Of a stretch of 64,000 nt of DNA, positions 1 to 11,620 are shown in pieces. The stretch is taken from NCBI GenBank assembly GCA_024220525.1, contig JAMYWO010000021.1, positions 125,817 through 189,816 on the forward strand, given 5' to 3'. A program made the position numbers and the translations under genes. The notes below the pieces were generated by a model. That model made no database searches and was not told the DNA's origin. It was given only the letters and a program-made list of their open reading frames with translations. The DNA is from Cochliopodium minus (Eukaryota; Discosea; Himatismenida; Cochliopodiidae). Each line of letters begins with the position of its first letter. Position 1 is the first letter of the stretch.

Positions 1-1555
1 TGGCTTTATTTTTGAGTAAAATTTCAACTAATTCGAGTTTAGTGGGGTTATATTGAATTGCCAATCCAACAAGATTGTCAAAGGAATCTGTTTTACATTT
101 CTTAGAGAGAAGAAATTGAACAAATTCAAAGGAGCGAGAGGTATTGATAATTGCTTTTCTGACTGGGTTGTCATAAATATCATAAGAAGAAAAATCGGGT
201 GATCTCTTGTAGATTTCTTCCAACATTTCGAGAGAAATATTTGGGTTGGAAACAGCAGAAGAAATACTTCCTTTTATGTTTGTTTTTTCATGGAAATATT
301 GAATGATTTCGCTTGTGGCATTGCTATTCAAGTAAAGAATACTCAAGCTGTTGATGTATTTTGATTCGTATTCAAATTTATGAATGTTGTCAATAAAATA
401 TTTGATTATTTGAAAAGATATGTTCTTAGATTTACATGCAATATCAAGAGCATATCTGAGTTCAATTTTTGTACCAAGGTTCACACTAGCGTTATTCTCA
501 ATCAAAAAATCGATTATTTCCAAATTTTTTCCATATTCAATAGCAAAATGTAAAGGAGAACAACCTCCGTCTCTAATTTCTGATCTCTGATTTAAATCAC
601 AACCACTATCTATCAAAAGTTTTATGATTTCTTTGGTTATTTTGCTATTTTTACAAGCATAATGAAGAAAATTCTTGTCATTTATTTTTTCGTTGTGCAA
701 ATCTGAAAACATTTTAATAACTGTAAAACATGGATTTTTTTTTTTTAGGCAATAATTCAAAGTATTCTTTCCAAAATTTATTCCAATTTTCTTTACTTTC
801 AAATTAATATCCGCTTTCTTCTCAAAAAGAAATTCTGTATATTGTCTTGAAAGTTCCATGTTTTCATTCTTTGATGCAATCATCAAAAAAGTTTCATATT
901 GTTCATTTTTCGAATTGATATCAACATTGAATCTTTTTAAAATTTCATTCAAAATATTTTTTGGTATCAACTTGTCTTTAAAAGCATATTCGTTCCCAAA
1001 TATATCGAACATCTTTTCTTTCCAATCAAAATCAATATTTTTGGAAGAAATAGTGTCAAAAATAAATTGCAACACCTCTTCATCAAGGTTTTTTCTTTTG
1101 AATAACTTTTTAATTTTGAAATTAGGAGTAATATCCTTGGAAATTAATAATCTCAATATTTTGATGTTGAAATTTTTGTTATCAAGAAGAAGATTGAATG
1201 CACTGTTCCCAAATATATCTTTTTTATTCAAATCTGCTCTACTATCCAGACATAAGTAGAGAATCTCTTCATTCAAAAGAGTTTTCGAACAAAGATGATG
1301 GAAAGGTGTTTTCCCATTGGAATCTTGTTTGTTCAAATCTCCTCCATTCTCTAATATCAATTTAATAATTTCAAAATTAATTTTCCTATTCCAACAGATT
1401 TTATGGAAAAGAGTTTTCTCATTGATTGATTTGAATTTATTGATATCTCCCTTCTTTTCAAAAAATTTGGAAAGAAATTCAAACTTCAAAAATTCTTTAT
1501 CTAATTTCTCATCCTTTATATTTCCAATATTAATTTCTTTATTTCCAATATTCAT
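1..1555 (-). CDS. Ankyrin-repeat protein, copy 1 (3' part beyond the window)
   Basis: One open frame of 518 codons runs from an ATG at 1555-1553 to the window start without a stop. It begins MNIGNKEINIGNIKDEKLDK. The body holds degenerate ankyrin-like units, for example NGGDLNKQDSNGKTPFHHLC and ADLNKKDIFGNSAFNLLLDN. It is a clear paralogue of the gene at 36649-38822: both share the N-terminal NIGNIKDEKLDKEFLK stretch and the same order of repeats, and the last visible residues match that gene's LVGLAI...VEILLKN segment near residue 510. Expected missing parts are about 80 residues of repeats plus a second exon with the family's C-terminal module. Ankyrin repeats bind other proteins; no enzymatic motif is visible and the partner is unknown. 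The long intronless first exon is unusual for this window but shared with the sister gene. Confidence 0.8.
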   Translation of the reverse strand, partial: MNIGNKEINIGNIKDEKLDKEFLKFEFLSKFFEKKGDINKFKSINEKTLFHKICWNRKINFEIIKLILENGGDLNKQDSNGKTPFHHLCSKTLLNEEILYLCLDSRADLNKKDIFGNSAFNLLLDNKNFNIKILRLLISKDITPNFKIKKLFKRKNLDEEVLQFIFDTISSKNIDFDWKEKMFDIFGNEYAFKDKLIPKNILNEILKRFNVDINSKNEQYETFLMIASKNENMELSRQYTEFLFEKKADINLKVKKIGINFGKNTLNYCLKKKNPCFTVIKMFSDLHNEKINDKNFLHYACKNSKITKEIIKLLIDSGCDLNQRSEIRDGGCSPLHFAIEYGKNLEIIDFLIENNASVNLGTKIELRYALDIACKSKNISFQIIKYFIDNIHKFEYESKYINSLSILYLNSNATSEIIQYFHEKTNIKGSISSAVSNPNISLEMLEEIYKRSPDFSSYDIYDNPVRKAIINTSRSFEFVQFLLSKKCKTDSFDNLVGLAIQYNPTKLELVEILLKNKA

Positions 1556-1816
1556 TGATAAATGAAGTTTATATCAAAGATCAATCTATTTTTTTTTATT
1601 TATTTCTTAATTTTTTAACTCTATTTTGCTATAAAAAATTCAATCAAACAAATCAAAATTTTGAAAGAAGAGGAGTTGTTAAACTTTATGAATAATTGAT
1701 ATATGCTTTTTAAATTATTTAAAATAATTAATGGAAATTTTTTATATCTTTTAACAATCTTTATAATAACAATCTTATAAATAACATTTTCATAAAATCA
1801 AAAAAATTTGAGAGGA

Positions 1817-4488
1817 ATGCAAAAGAAATATGTTCAAACAACATTATCATTTATACAAACAGATTCAAATGGGTAAATATCAGATTTATTATCCAAATAT
1901 AACCCTTTTATATAACTATTATTCTTAAAATAGAAATGAGAAATTGATAGAAAAAAAGAATGATTCAACAAAATTGACCGCAAAGCAAACAGATGAAAAA
2001 TTTGGTCAAAAAATGTCTCAGATATTAAAAGAAACATTCAATCATGATAATTTTAGACCCACCCAAAAGAATATTATACTCTCTATTCTTTCTGGCAATG
2101 ATACATTTGTCCTTATGCCAACTGGTGCAGGAAAATCTCTTTGTTTCCAATTGCCAGCATTAGTGAAAGAAGGATTATGTATAGTTGGTAAAATAAATAT
2201 AATCATTAATACTCATATAGAAAGAAAATATGAAATTGGGATCAGATTTATTTCTTTATTAAAATTATAAAGCTCATTATTGTTAAATCTGATATTTTTC
2301 AAAATTAATTTATTTAAAAAGTATCCCCACTTATTGCATTGATGCAAAATCAATTGGAACAATTATTGAAATTGGGAGTAAAAGCAGAGCTGTTAAACAG
2401 TACTTTAAAAACAAAAGATAGAAACAGAATAAATAATGATCTTGATTCCAAAAACCCTGTAAATAAAAATAAAGATTCATTTTAAATTTGTTGATCATAA
2501 AACAACTTTTAGAAAACAAAATTACTTTATGTTACACCTGAATTGATGAAAACAAAACCATTCAAAGAGAAACTCCACAAGCTAGCAAATTCTGATCTCC
2601 TCTCTTTTTTTGTGATAGATGAGGCTCATTGCATTTCATCATGGGGGCATGACTTCAGACCTGCATTCTTGGAATTATCTTCTTTTAAAAAAAACTTCCC
2701 TTCAATACCTTGCATTGCTCTCACTGCTACAGCCACAGATAAAGTGCAAAAAGATATAATTAGTATTTTAGGTTTAAAAAATCCAAAAATTTTCACAGCA
2801 AGTTTCAATAGACCCAACATTCACTACCAAGTAAGATACAAAAAGGCTTATGAGAATGGTTACTTGAATGACGTCGTTTCTTTAATCGAATCAAAATTCA
2901 AGGATCAAGTAGGGATAATATATTGTAACACACGAGAAAACTGTGAGACAGTTTCTCAAAATTTGAAAAATGAAAATATTTCAGTGGAAGGTTTATTTCA
3001 AAATAATAACTAAAATTATTTTTATTTATTTAAATCTTTTATTTTTTAAAAGCTTACCATGCAGGGATGGGAAACAATGATAGAGAAAAAGTGCTTTCTG
3101 ACTGGCAAAACGAAAATGTAAAAATTGTTTGTGCTACTATTGCATTTGGAATGGGTAATTCTTAAAAGTTCATCTTTACACTCTTTTTTTTTTTCTTTGA
3201 ATAAATTGTTTAATTATATTCTCTCTTTTGCTTATTCCTTTGCATCTTGACACTCTTTTTTTTATTTATTCTTATAAAGGAATTGATAAATCTAATGTTA
3301 GATTTGTCATTCATTGTAACATTTCTAAGAGCATGGAAGCTTTTTATCAGGAGAGTGGGAGAGCAGGAAGAGATGGAAAGCAATCTTGGAGTATTCTTTA
3401 TTACTCTGATGATGACCAGTCCATGATTCAATTTCTTATTGACAAAACTTTAGGAGGAGAAGAAAACAAAAAACAAAAAGAAAAATCAATCAAAATCTTT
3501 GAAAAGGTAATTCATTTTATTTTTAAGTTCTATTTTGGTAATGTTTTTTTAGTTAGTGAATTATTGTAAAGAAAAAAATTGCAGAAGAAAGTGCATTCTC
3601 AATTATTTTGGAGAACTACCCACCACTGACATTTGCAAAAAAACTTGTGACTATTGTGAAAACCCTCATGCAGTAGAAATTGAAATGAACAGTTTGTACA
3701 AGTCCAACATTCAATACGTTTCAAAAGATGAAAATAACACCAATAACAGCTTTGGATATTACAAAAAGAAAGGATCCAAATTCAACAATAATGTTGACGA
3801 TTATGACATTGATATTGATGAAAATACAAGTGTGGATCAAATGTTCAAAGCTTACAACAGTGTAGAGAAATATGGAAAGTTTTCTTCTTATGCCAAACAA
3901 AATAATAATTTGCCCAAAGTTTACAAGAACATGGACAAGGATAGCATAGAAAACTTGACTAAAGAAAAAGTGGAAACTGGCAACGTATCTGATCTTCTCA
4001 AAAATAAACTCAAGAAAGAATTGAGGGCTGCCATGGAAAAGAACTTCAAGACAGTGAAAGACTTTGAAAAGTTGAAGAACTTGAACACTATCTTTAAAGA
4101 ACATGAAGGAAAAATCTCTGACAATTTTCCTCTCCTTTCTGATTATTCCAAGAAAGCACAACAGTTGATAGATATGATCAACAGAATGACTGATTTTGGA
4201 AATGTTTTTGAATTAAAAAAAAGAAAAATTAATGATACTTCACCAAACAATACGAATAACAAGAATGTTTTGCCTCCTGTCAAAAATTCTACTCCTTCTT
4301 CTTCAGGTGGATTCATTACTGCAAAGAGCTTTATGAAAAAAGATAATAACACTAACTCTGATTCTTTCAGAAAACCTTTCAAAAAAACAAACTACAACAC
4401 CAAAAATGACAACACTTGCGATAAAGATTCCAATTTTGGTTTCACCACTGCCAATCAAATTAATAAAAAAAAGAAAATGGATAAATAA
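1817..4488 (+). CDS. RecQ-family ATP-dependent DNA helicase
   Basis: Seven exons (1817-1872, 1934-2187, 2322-2458, 2513-2990, 3053-3154, 3280-3506, 3553-4488) join in frame to 729 residues. RecQ helicases unwind DNA 3' to 5' during recombination and fork repair in the nucleus. Visible in order: motif 0 ([13 protein letters not shown]), Walker A (PTGAGKS) with [23 protein letters not shown], the DEAH box with WGHDFRP (near residue 190), SAT-like LTATAT, the YHAGM and IAFGMG motifs, ESGRAGRDG with an arginine finger, then a four-cysteine zinc cluster (CKEKNC...CKKTCDYC, residues 420-455). The last 270 residues are Asn/Lys-rich with no recognisable HRDC domain. The start is an ATG in a 56-nt first exon; without it the frame would begin just before motif 0. 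Length and layout fit short RecQ types (RecQ1/RecQ5-like); the exact orthologue is unresolved. Confidence 0.92.
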
Positions 4489-4656
4489 ATAATAAAAATA
4501 TATTTAAAATTATATATTCTCCTACTTTCTTTCCAAAATGTATAAATAGATTCTCATATTCAGTGCCTTTTTTGCCATACTATCTAAATTAATTATAGAA
4601 TAAATGAAAATATAAAAAAAAAAAAATCTAAGCGCATAAATTTAAATATCAATTAT

Positions 4657-7290
4657 ATGAAGCCAAATAATTGTAAACAAGATCAAACCAAAAATCATAA
4701 ATATTTCTCGTATTTATAAAATAAATTTTTCTTCCCCCTTTTTATAAAATTTATAGTAAGGAAATCAGACAGGAAAAAGACTCAATCAAAAAAATATTCA
4801 CCAAATGCAAATTTGACTCAAAATTGGAAAAAAAGCGAATTGGAATTAATGATAAAGGGTATATCTATATTAAAAAAAAAAAAAAATTCTTTTTTTGCTG
4901 AATAAAAATATTTATATAAAAAAAAACAAAGGATACATCAAATACAAAAAGGATTGGGAGAAATATGAAAACACATTCCAAAATAAGAATAAAGAGATGA
5001 TGATCTCTTTATACAATGAATACAAAGAAATTTTTGAATCTGTAAATATAGACACGGATACATTATATAAAGCGATAAAGGAGAAAAAGAAGAAAAAAAC
5101 TGAAAAAAAAATAAATAATAAGAAAAGAAAGCTTGAAGAAAAAGATAATAATGGGTAAAATTAAAAATTTTATCAAAATATAATGGTTATTTGAGTATTA
5201 TATTTTAACTATATACAATATCATAAAATAAAATTTCATAATACGGTATATTTGATCATTATTTAAGTTTATTTATATTATTTTTAAAAGCAAACCTATA
5301 TTATTCTTCATTCATCAATTTATCTTTTATAATTTTTAAAAATATCAAATTTAATTCCGATCATCAGGAGCCAAAGCGCCCAAACAACACCAACAGCACC
5401 GAACAAAACACTAGGAGACTCAGGACTTACCCACCTAACATCCTCTTTGCCTCTCAAGAAAAGAATTTTGGAATTTGAAGAAAAGCTCAAGGACGAAAAA
5501 GACAAGATTGAAAAAGAAAAGGAGAAAGAAAAGGAAAGGGAGAAAAAGGATCTGAAGGAAAGAATGGTCAACAGATTCTCCAAGTATGAGTTTTTCACTT
5601 CGGACATTGATTCCCACTTTTTCATAAAGAATGATTTTGAGTTGCTTTGTCCTAACATTGAAACTCTTACCAAGAAGGAATTTTCTTTGTTGAAATACAA
5701 GATTTTCAAGGTTTATGGAAAACCCAAGAGGTTTTCGCTAAAGTTTGTCGAGGATGAGAGATTAAAGCTAAGAAAGTATCGTGAAGATGTAAGATCTATC
5801 AGAAAAAATAAAATACAAGGTAAATCCTTTAATCAAAATTTTTAATTTCTTTCTTTTCATTAAATTGAACTCATTTCTTTTATTTTTATTTGTTTTTAAA
5901 GCCAACCCTCCGAATAGTCATAATGTCTCTCTGGAGAGTATCCCTGCTCAACTTATGGTCGGACAAAAGGTTTTGGCGATAAGGCCCAAAGACGAGAACT
6001 TGATTAAAAACCCCAAAAACATTATCAATTTGAATTTCTCTAAATCTTTCAACAACAATAATAATAATAACAATAAAAATAATAATAAAAACCACAATTC
6101 TAACTTTAGTATCAATTTCAATACTAACAACTTTGTTAATAATAACAGTAATAATGATAGGGTAATAAATGTTTTAACGGAAGATATAACTATTAGCAAT
6201 AGCAACAATAACGAGAATAACTTTAATGAGAACAAAATGAACAACAATGAAATAAGTGAAATAAGTGAAAATAATGTGAATAAAAATAATAACAACAACA
6301 AAAATATTCAAGAAAACAGCGAAGATGATTATGTACCCGTTAAAAAAATAAGAAACACAATAGATTTCACAAAGGTGGAAGACTTGATAGAGATGGGGGA
6401 GATCCTTGAGGTGAGGGATGAGGGTTATTTCATCAGATTCAAGAACAAAGCTATGTACATCAAGGACTACCGCGTAATGTCTCTTCCTTCCATCAATTCA
6501 ACCCCAAAGAGAGTTTACAAGTTAACCACTCCTGACAAACCAAAGTTTGAAGCAAAATATAATTTCTCTAGTCTTTTAATCGATCAAAATAAACAAAAGG
6601 GTAAAAAAAAAAACTCCTTGATAAAATTTTTTAATTTTAATTTTTATTATTTTCAAAAAGAACAAGTTGTAGAAAAGTCTAAAATTCTTCCCCATTATTC
6701 TGTGAAACAATTAAAAGCAGTTATTCAAATTCAAACACTCATAGACCAGAAAGAATACCTCTTGGGTCGTTTGCACAAAAAGAATCAAGAAATCTCACTA
6801 AAGCAAGCCACCATCGATCCTAATTATCAACAAAAGTATGCCCAAATTGTTTTAAAGCTTAAGAGAATCAATGAAGAACTCAAAATTCATTTCAACGAAG
6901 TCAATCCTACCTATAACTCTATTCATCATTTAAAGTCTTATTCATCTTCTGAAATAAATTATAACGCAAACGAAATTTATAAAAGAGAAACAAAAGTAAA
7001 AAAAATAATTTTAAATTTTAAAATAACTTAAATTTATTTCCAATTTATTTTTAATATAAAAGAATAAACCTAGATTAAACAGAAAAATGGAATTTTTGAT
7101 CACTCAAAGTCTTTCTTTGGTAGAGTCTATCAAAGAAGCTTCTCGTAACAAAGAATGGGATCTTTCTACTGCTCAATTAATCATCAATCAATTTTTGGTT
7201 CAACTCAAACCTAGATATATGAGAAACATGGAATTATTTTTGAAAATTGAGAACACAATCAACGAAATTTTGAACAAGTTCTGCAAATAA
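4657..7290 (+). CDS. LIN9: LIN9/ALWAYS EARLY (MuvB/DREAM-type) protein with SANT and DIRP domains
   Basis: Seven exons (4657-4672, 4757-4858, 4932-5154, 5368-5819, 5902-6600, 6661-6995, 7063-7290) give 684 residues. LIN9/ALY proteins are scaffolds of the MuvB/DREAM complex that controls cell-cycle and differentiation genes. An N-terminal SANT/Myb-like segment (NWKKSELELM...YKKDWEKYENTF...EMMISLYNEY, residues 24-85) resembles the one in plant ALY proteins. It is followed by a DIRP domain (residues 185-262) with the hallmark LTKKEFSLL..KVYGKPKRFS...ERLKLRKYREDVR. Next comes a Tudor-like part split by a poly-Asn insert, then the conserved helical C-terminus (RLHKKNQEI...; LVQLKPRYM). The first exon is only 16 nt and is inferred from phase and the match at its junction. 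The 60-nt intron 6601-6660 is a multiple of three without a stop, so an unspliced reading would also stay open. Confidence 0.88.
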
Positions 7291-7356
7291 TAAATTTATT
7301 AAAATTTTTTTTTTGAATTTATTTATATTAATTATATTTTAATATTAAAAACATAT

Positions 7357-9611
7357 TTATTTTTTGTTGGTTTTCTTTTTGTTTTTCTTGTCATCCTTGT
7401 TGTTAGTAGATGAAGATCTTCTTGGAGTAAGAAAAGAAGGAGGAGACATGGATATTCTAATAATTTCTCCTTCAACAGGTGTCCTATCATTTGCAACAAA
7501 AGTAGCAGATCTTCTATTGTCAATATATGAATCTAACCTTGTTGATGAAAAATTTTCAGTTAGTTTGAGCTTCATTGCAGGGTATGCGTCAAAAAACAGT
7601 GAGCAAGTGGTCAACCAAGCTTCTTTTTTCTTCTCGTCTATTGATGACAAAAGGATGTTCTCTCTTTTGTTAGATTTTACACAATCAAAGACAATTTCAA
7701 AAGCATTTTTAATGTTTGATCCATCCTTAATATTGTTCACTAATTGAAAAAAAGTAAAATAAAAAAAAAGAGAAAATAAATCATTTTACATAAAAACCCG
7801 TGTTGAAAGTCCCAATGCTCTTTTTAAATGAAAACACTTTAATGAAAATTTTTTTTTAAAAAAATAAAATATAACATTACTCAAGTATTCTAGTTTGTTA
7901 TTCCTTTTCTTGTTTGTAACTACCAAAAGATTATTGAAAAGAATATAATAAGAAGATTTGTTTTCATTGAAACTAAAAGCATTCGAAAGTTTTCCTTTCC
8001 AAATATACCTACAAAAATTGATAAAAATTTTTAAACTTTTTTAAAAAAAAATTTAACAATTATTTTACATTCTAGAAGAGGACATTAATTTGAAAGGTAA
8101 ATTGGATAAAACTGTTTGAAGTTCTGCCATTTCCTTGATGCTTGCATCCTTTCTTCTCATTTGATTAATTTCCAAAGCTACTAATTTAATCTTCTCCAAT
8201 GATTGGCTCAAATCCTGAAAATCAACTTTTTAAATTTTTTTGAGGAAAATATTTTAAAACAAAAAAAAAAAATAAAAGTTTTTGATTTACCATGACTCTC
8301 TGGAGTATATTGAAGTAAAGACTTGACTAACATTTCGTACCTCTAAAAAAAATAAAAAATACAATTAAAAAATAAAAAATTAAAAAATAAAAAATAAAAA
8401 ATAAAAAATAAAAAATAAAAAATAAAAAATAAAATTAAATACAAAATAAAACAAAATGAAAAAAAATGTTTTACAGGTAATCTTTGGACAGGCATGATTA
8501 GAAAAGATTGGAGTTTATCACCTTTTGATTCTAAATTAGTGATGAACATGTTGAAAGCAGTGGAGTTTTCTAGTTTTTCTTTCAACACAGATTGTGCTTT
8601 GTCAAAATTTCTCAAGTAAAAGCTGTAGATTCTTAACACTGGAACCAATCTCAAGAAAATGTCTCCGAAAGTCGAAAATCTAAGCGATATTTCTGACAAT
8701 CTCGACTTTAAATCTGCTCTATAAAATAATAAAAATAAAAAATGAAATAAAAAACAAATTTGGTTGGAAAATTAAATCAAAATTCAATAAAAAATAAAAT
8801 TAAATTAAATTACAAGTAACCAGATCCTAAATTCTCCAATATTTCCATCGTTGAAAAAATATCCAATATTTCTTGTCTACTAATAAAATTCGTTTTCTGC
8901 TTTTCGCCTTTATAAAAAATGAAAAAATTTTAATTTAAAAAAAACGAAAAAATAAATTTTTTTATTATTTTTTTATTTTTTACATTCAATTAACAAAGGG
9001 AAATAGAAATTTTTGAGACATTTCCTTAGACTGTCCAAATAAACTTTTTCTGAGGAAATTATCTCCTGAATTGTTCTCATTCTCAATCTTTGCGGCTTTG
9101 CTTTTTCATGAACGGAGTACTAAATAAAAAAAAAAAAATTATAAATAATAAATAATAAATAATAAATTAATCAATAAAATTAAAATTGAAATTATAATTT
9201 TTTTGAAAATAAAAAATAATGAACCTTTTTGATCAAGGAACGTAATGTACGTCTTAAATATGAAGAATGAATGTTTTTTTTGATTATTTTGAGAACATGT
9301 AATGGATAACCCTCCTTCTCCAACATAGATAAACTTTCGTCAACCTTTTTTAAAAAATAAAAATAAATTTCAAAATAAAAATAAAAAATATTTCAAAAAA
9401 AATAAAAAATATAAAAAATATTCAAAAAATATTTTTTTTTACATGTTTTTCTTCACTATCATTATTTTGTAATTCTCTTAGCTTTTGGGAGATTTCTCTA
9501 TTTTTCTTGAGTGCTTCATTAAGTTGATTTTTCTTTTTGGTGAGCTTTCTGTTGAGTTCCACGTTTTGTATTTTGAGGGATTTCAAAGTCTTTTTTTAAA
9601 ATTAAATAAAA

Positions 9612-9643
<32 letters not shown>

Positions 9644-11620
9644 AATAAAAAAAATAAAAAAATAAAAAAACAAAAAAATAAAAATAAATGAAAACTCTAT
9701 TTATTACAGATTCAAACTTGAGCTGTTCTACTTTTTCTTCTCCTAACTTTTCTACTAGTTTGATGTCACACGTTACGAAAGATAACGCAGGGACATATCC
9801 TCTTTTCTTTTTTTCTATGGTAGATTCAACAAACCAATAGTAACCCGTTTTATCTTTTTAAATAATAAGAGTAAAAATAAAAATAAAAATAAAATAAAAT
9901 TTATAAATAAAAATAAAAAAATAAAAATAAAAAATAAAAAATAAAAAAAATAAAAAAATAAAATAAAATTAAAATAAATAAAAAATAAAAAATAAAATAA
10001 AATATTAAAAATAAAATTAATAAATAAAATAAAATATAAAAAATAATAAAATAATTAAATAATTTTATAAACCTTTAGATCTATCCAATACTTTAACAAG
10101 ATCTCCTTTGTTTACTGGTAGTTCACCAGAATCGGAAACTTGAGGCACGACATCTTCCAAAGCAATAGCATAGGAGATGTGTTCCTTTGAATGAAGCATG
10201 AAGTTTCTGTCTAGGTTCATCGTTGATTTTCGGAGGATTCCTCTTGGAGAGATTGCATTCACTTCTTCTTTTTCCCTTGAGTTCATAGAAAATGTAATTT
10301 CTTGTTGTGTTTTTTCTGAAACTTTTTAAATATAGTAAAAAAATAATAATCAAAAATGAAAAAATAATCAAAAATGAATTAAAAACTACTTTTAAATAAA
10401 AAAAATAAAAAAATAAAAAAATATTGAAATCTTAAAATATTAAAAATATAAAAATATAAAAAAAAAATATTATTAAAATAAAAAAAATAAAAACTAAAAA
10501 AAATAAAAAAATAAAAAATTATTATTAAAATAAAAAAAGTAAATTATAAAAAATTAATTTTTTTACCAACAGTTTTAGAAATGGGATTGTTCTCAATGGG
10601 CAAAAGAGAAATGTTAAGAGAGGGAAGAGATTTGTTATTGATGAGAGGGTCTTCCTTTATCTTGGGAGTTGGAGAAGGTGTGTGAAGTAGCATAGTAGTA
10701 GGAGAGTTGTTGATATTTGATTTTTTAACACCTCCCAAAGGGGAGTACATCGGGAGGCAACTTTTTACTTTATCTAAAAATAAAAAATAAAAAAATCTTA
10801 TTCAAAATTATGAAAAAAATTATTTTAAAAAACTTAAATTAATAATAAACATAAGATATTAAATTAAACACAACAAAAATTTTAAAAATTTTTTTTGCCA
10901 TTTCTTATTGGAATGAGATATTTTGTTGGGACAAACCCAATTTTGTTATTTGCTTTTGCTCTGCACCATTCCGTGTCTACTTTGTCTATCACCTCTACTT
11001 TTGTTCCCATCTTCAAAGTCAGCATATCATCTCTCTCCGGATTGAAATCGAACATCACTAAAGCGATCTCCATTTTATCATTTGTATCATGATCTTCTTT
11101 GATTCTCACATAAGAAGAAGGGACATATCCTTTTCGAAAAAATTGAAATTTTTTTTATTTTTCAGTGAATTTCAATGTGAAAATTTGGAGATGTCCAAAA
11201 CTTTACAAGTTCAAAATTTGTTAGTTATTAATTATTATCCGCTAACAAAGTTGTAATTTTTGGACATGTCTAGTGAAAATTGAAATGTTCATTTTTCCGT
11301 TAAGATTCTCTTTTTATTTTAAACTCATAGTTTCATTTATGTATTTTTATTTACCTAATAGTCCCGAGATTTCTGCCTTCCACCACTCTATCAAATTTGA
11401 TATGAAAAATATTTTTTTAACAAAGAAGGAATTCATGAAATTACCTTGATGGGATTTATCAAAGATAAGGATTATTTGTCCTTTGTTGAATGAGAGCATC
11501 TCATTTTTTTCTGAAATGAAATCATATAAACATGTTGCTAAGAAAGGAGAAAAAATGGAATTAAAAGAAAGGTGGGAAATAAAATTGATTTTCTTTCAAT
11601 CAAATACCATATTCAGCCAT
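7357..11620 (-). CDS. Rho guanine-nucleotide exchange factor: three SH3 domains, coiled coil, DH-PH
   Basis: Seventeen exons join to 820 residues (11620-11608, 11537-11445, 11387-11355, 11129-10899, 10773-10567, 10321-10073, 9853-9708, 9589-9443, 9344-9225, 9119-8984, 8907-8814, 8718-8475, 8342-8291, 8225-8069, 8008-7881, 7819-7790, 7739-7357). It would load GTP onto Rho/Rac GTPases to drive actin. SH3-1: ATCLYDF...EWWKAEISGLLGGYVPSSYV. SH3-2: EIALVMFDF...EWCRAKANNKIGFVPTKYL. SH3-3: ISYAIALEDVVP...GYYWFV...GYVPAL. A Lys/Gln/Asn-rich coiled coil follows (325-373). The DH domain (about 425-610) has the QEIISSEKVYL start and MPVQRLPRYEMLVKSLL. The PH domain (about 632-735) has MYIWKGKLS...NNLLVVTNK and EKKKEAWL. 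The intron 10774-10898 has a GC donor. The chosen start is the ATG before SH3-1, but the frame stays open upstream into a transmembrane segment (see 11621-12635). Confidence 0.9.
8350..8445. repeat. AAAAAAT tandem repeat in a RhoGEF intron
   Basis: The intron 8343-8474 is largely a regular run of TAAAAAA units between the exons that encode MPVQRLP and RYEMLVK of the DH domain. It is a simple-sequence expansion and carries no gene. Confidence 0.75.
9880..10070. repeat. A-rich AAAAAT/AAATAAAA repeat in a RhoGEF intron
   Basis: About 190 bp of imperfect AAATA, AAAAATA and AAAATAAAA units make up most of the intron 9854-10072, which divides SH3-3. No other signal is present. Confidence 0.7.
11165..11290. 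repeat. Imperfect inverted repeat inside a RhoGEF intron
   Basis: Within the 225-bp intron 11130-11354 the left arm (about 11165-11228, containing GAGATGTCCAAAA and TTACAA, ending TTTGTTAG) is roughly the reverse complement of the right arm (about 11240-11290, containing CTAACAAA, TTGTAA, TTTTTGGACATGTC). The RNA could fold into a long hairpin. The TTGGACATGTCTA core recurs in an acid-phosphatase intron near 19955. It could be a small degraded mobile element; nothing codes here. Confidence 0.35.

Noticed and set aside
858-1565. Two plus-strand open frames opposite ankyrin copy 1
   Set aside because: They are antisense to a 518-codon ankyrin frame that is homologous to copy 2.
5948-6301. Long open frame on the minus strand opposite the LIN9 poly-Asn region (leucine/isoleucine-rich)
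   Set aside because: It is the antisense of AAT/AAC codon runs. The plus-strand frame carries DIRP and the conserved C-terminus with in-phase introns.
6601-6660. Treating the stop-free 60-nt segment as coding in LIN9
   Set aside because: It has perfect GT-AG ends, intron-like composition and joins QK to EQVVEKS in phase when removed; retained reading would insert a Phe/Asn/Tyr-rich run.
8343-8475. CRISPR-like periodic repeat
   Set aside because: The repeat is a 7-bp microsatellite without spacers, in a eukaryotic intron.
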